Positions 5,179 to 6,266 of a stretch of DNA of 6,266 nt are shown here, one piece after another (position 1 is the first letter of the stretch; every line of letters begins with the position of its first letter). Both the position numbers and the translations under genes were made by a program. The stretch covers positions 1 through 6,266 of the forward strand of contig SMXE01000145.1 of assembly GCA_004357015.1 (NCBI GenBank), given 5' to 3'. The notes below the pieces were generated by a model. That model saw nothing but the letters and a program-made list of their open reading frames with translations. It was not told the origin of the DNA and did no database searches. The DNA is from Caldithrix sp. (GTDB taxonomy: Bacteria; Zhuqueibacterota; Zhuqueibacteria; Oceanimicrobiales; Oceanimicrobiaceae).

Positions 5179-6266
5179 TCAATTTCCTTGAATCGCGTTC
5201 CACACGCGTTCCGGCGTCATCGGCATCGGAATGTCTTTCACGCCGAGATGTGCGACTGCATCTATCACGGCGTTGGCGATGCAAGCGGTGGCCGCAATCG
5301 TACCGGCTTCGCCCGCGCCTTTCACCCCCAGCGGGTTGTCCGGGCATGGCGTGGTGGTGCGTCCTACTTCGATGAATGGCAGGTCGTCTGCCTTGGGAAT
5401 GGCATAGTCCATGAACGAGCCAGTCACCAGTTGGCCGCTGTCATCGTAGACAGCGCCTTCCCAGAGTACCTGTCCTGCGCCTTGCGCCACGCCGCCGTGA
5501 ATCTGGCCGTCTACAATCATCGGGTTGATGACATTGCCGACATCATCCACCGCAAGGTAGCGTAGAATCTTGACCTTGCCGGTGCCTGGCTCGACTTCAA
5601 CCAGGCAAATGTGGGTTCCGAAAGGAAACGTGAAATTCTTCGGATCCCAGAAGGCGTTGTCCTCCAGGCCGGGCTCAAGACCTTCCGGGTAGTCGTGCGG
5701 CACATAGGCGGTGAGTGCCACGTCGGCAAACGCCACCGACTTATCCGTGCCCTTCACGGTCCACTGACCGTCCGCAAACTCGAGGTCGTCTTCTGACGCC
5801 TCCAACTTGTGCGCGGCGATTTTTTTGGCCTTGGCCTTGATTTTCTCGACTGCCTGATAAATCGCACTGCCACCGACCGCCAGACTGCGCGAACCGTAGG
5901 TCCCCATTCCGAACGGAATCTGTGCGGTGTCCCCATGCACAACATCCACATCGTCGATAGAGATGCCAAAACCGTCCGCCACCACCTGGGCAAAGGTCGT
6001 CTCGTGGCCCTGGCCCTGCGAGTGTGAGCCGGTGAACACAGTCACCTTGCCCGTCGGATGCACGCGCACGCTGGCCGCTTCGTACAGACCGGCCCGCAAC
6101 CCAATGGCGCCGGCCACTTTAGAAGGCGCAATGCCGCAAGCCTCAATGTAGCTCGAAATACCAACGCCAAGCAACCGTCCTTGGACCCGACCTTTGGCCT
6201 GCTCCTCGCGCAATGTCTTATAATCAATCATTTCTAAAGCTTTATTCAAAGCACCTTCATAATTGC
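5179..6266 (-). CDS. coxL: CO dehydrogenase-type large subunit, molybdopterin-binding (partial)
   Basis: The C-terminal 361 residues of a xanthine-oxidase-family large subunit. The frame is still open at the right edge, so the start and the diagnostic active-site loop (AYRCSFR in form I, AYRGAGR in form II) are outside the window. Visible cofactor-binding segments are GSHSQGQGHETTFAQ (79-93 of the visible part) and GTYGSRS (121-127). KGAGEAGTI near 315-323 carries the conserved catalytic Glu (319). This GEAGTI ending, and the terminal MTPERVWNAI, resemble form II/CoxL-like enzymes more than form I, where I recall GESPHVGG at that site. The subunit holds the Mo-cytosine-dinucleotide cofactor and performs the hydroxylation or CO oxidation chemistry. 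coxM follows after 83 bases; a small [2Fe-2S] subunit gene is expected upstream. The true substrate could be CO or another compound. Confidence 0.93.
   Translation of the reverse strand, partial: NYEGALNKALEMIDYKTLREEQAKGRVQGRLLGVGISSYIEACGIAPSKVAGAIGLRAGLYEAASVRVHPTGKVTVFTGSHSQGQGHETTFAQVVADGFGISIDDVDVVHGDTAQIPFGMGTYGSRSLAVGGSAIYQAVEKIKAKAKKIAAHKLEASEDDLEFADGQWTVKGTDKSVAFADVALTAYVPHDYPEGLEPGLEDNAFWDPKNFTFPFGTHICLVEVEPGTGKVKILRYLAVDDVGNVINPMIVDGQIHGGVAQGAGQVLWEGAVYDDSGQLVTGSFMDYAIPKADDLPFIEVGRTTTPCPDNPLGVKGAGEAGTIAATACIANAVIDAVAHLGVKDIPMPMTPERVWNAIQGN

Noticed and set aside
5188..6151. Several plus-strand frames opposite coxL
   Set aside because: They are antisense shadows of a strongly conserved minus-strand gene and have no motifs of their own.

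Overview
The window carries part of a molybdenum hydroxylase cluster of the aerobic carbon monoxide dehydrogenase (Cox) type, beside about 1.2 kb of largely non-coding, AT-rich, repeat-dense DNA. The source is most likely a diderm (Gram-negative-type) bacterium, because the window encodes a small exported outer-membrane beta-barrel with a signal peptide and a C-terminal Phe. The intergenic style (many short hairpins, inverted ATCCTGT-type motifs) resembles uncultured FCB-group or Acidobacteria-like genomes. That is an impression, not a demonstrated assignment.

Layout from left to right. Positions 1-1179 contain no intact gene that I can support. They hold a cluster of AATGKCTA/TAGMCATT half-sites (11-120) ending in a perfect 12-bp inverted repeat (92-119). 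Next comes a possible broken minus-strand gene for a tiny Cys-rich zinc-finger-like protein (237-427), then several isolated hairpins, then a compact block of four structured inverted repeats (847-1043). Positions 1180-3360 hold a minus-strand pair: a MoxR-type AAA+ ATPase (CoxD-like), then a von Willebrand factor A protein (CoxE-like). A lone plus-strand beta-barrel gene (3567-4133) is divergent from moxR/coxD and convergent with coxM. From 5095 back to 4232 on the minus strand is coxM (FAD subunit). Upstream of it is the 3' part of coxL (molybdopterin subunit, 5179-6266), which runs off the right edge.

How the genes fit together. CoxL and CoxM are two of the three subunits of a Mo/FAD/[2Fe-2S] hydroxylase; coxS, the iron-sulfur subunit, is not visible and would be expected to the right of the window. 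The L-then-M order and the C-terminal GEAGTI-type active-site segment of CoxL point to the form II/CoxL-like branch, whose substrate is often uncertain. The AAA+/VWA pair is the usual maturation module for such enzymes, using ATP-driven remodelling and a metal-dependent VWA partner. The beta-barrel gene sits between enzyme and maturation genes on the opposite strand and is probably not part of the same transcript.

No clearly new system is demonstrated. The items most worth checking are the stem-loop block at 847-1043, the half-site cluster at the left edge, and the frame-disrupted Cys-rich mini-gene.
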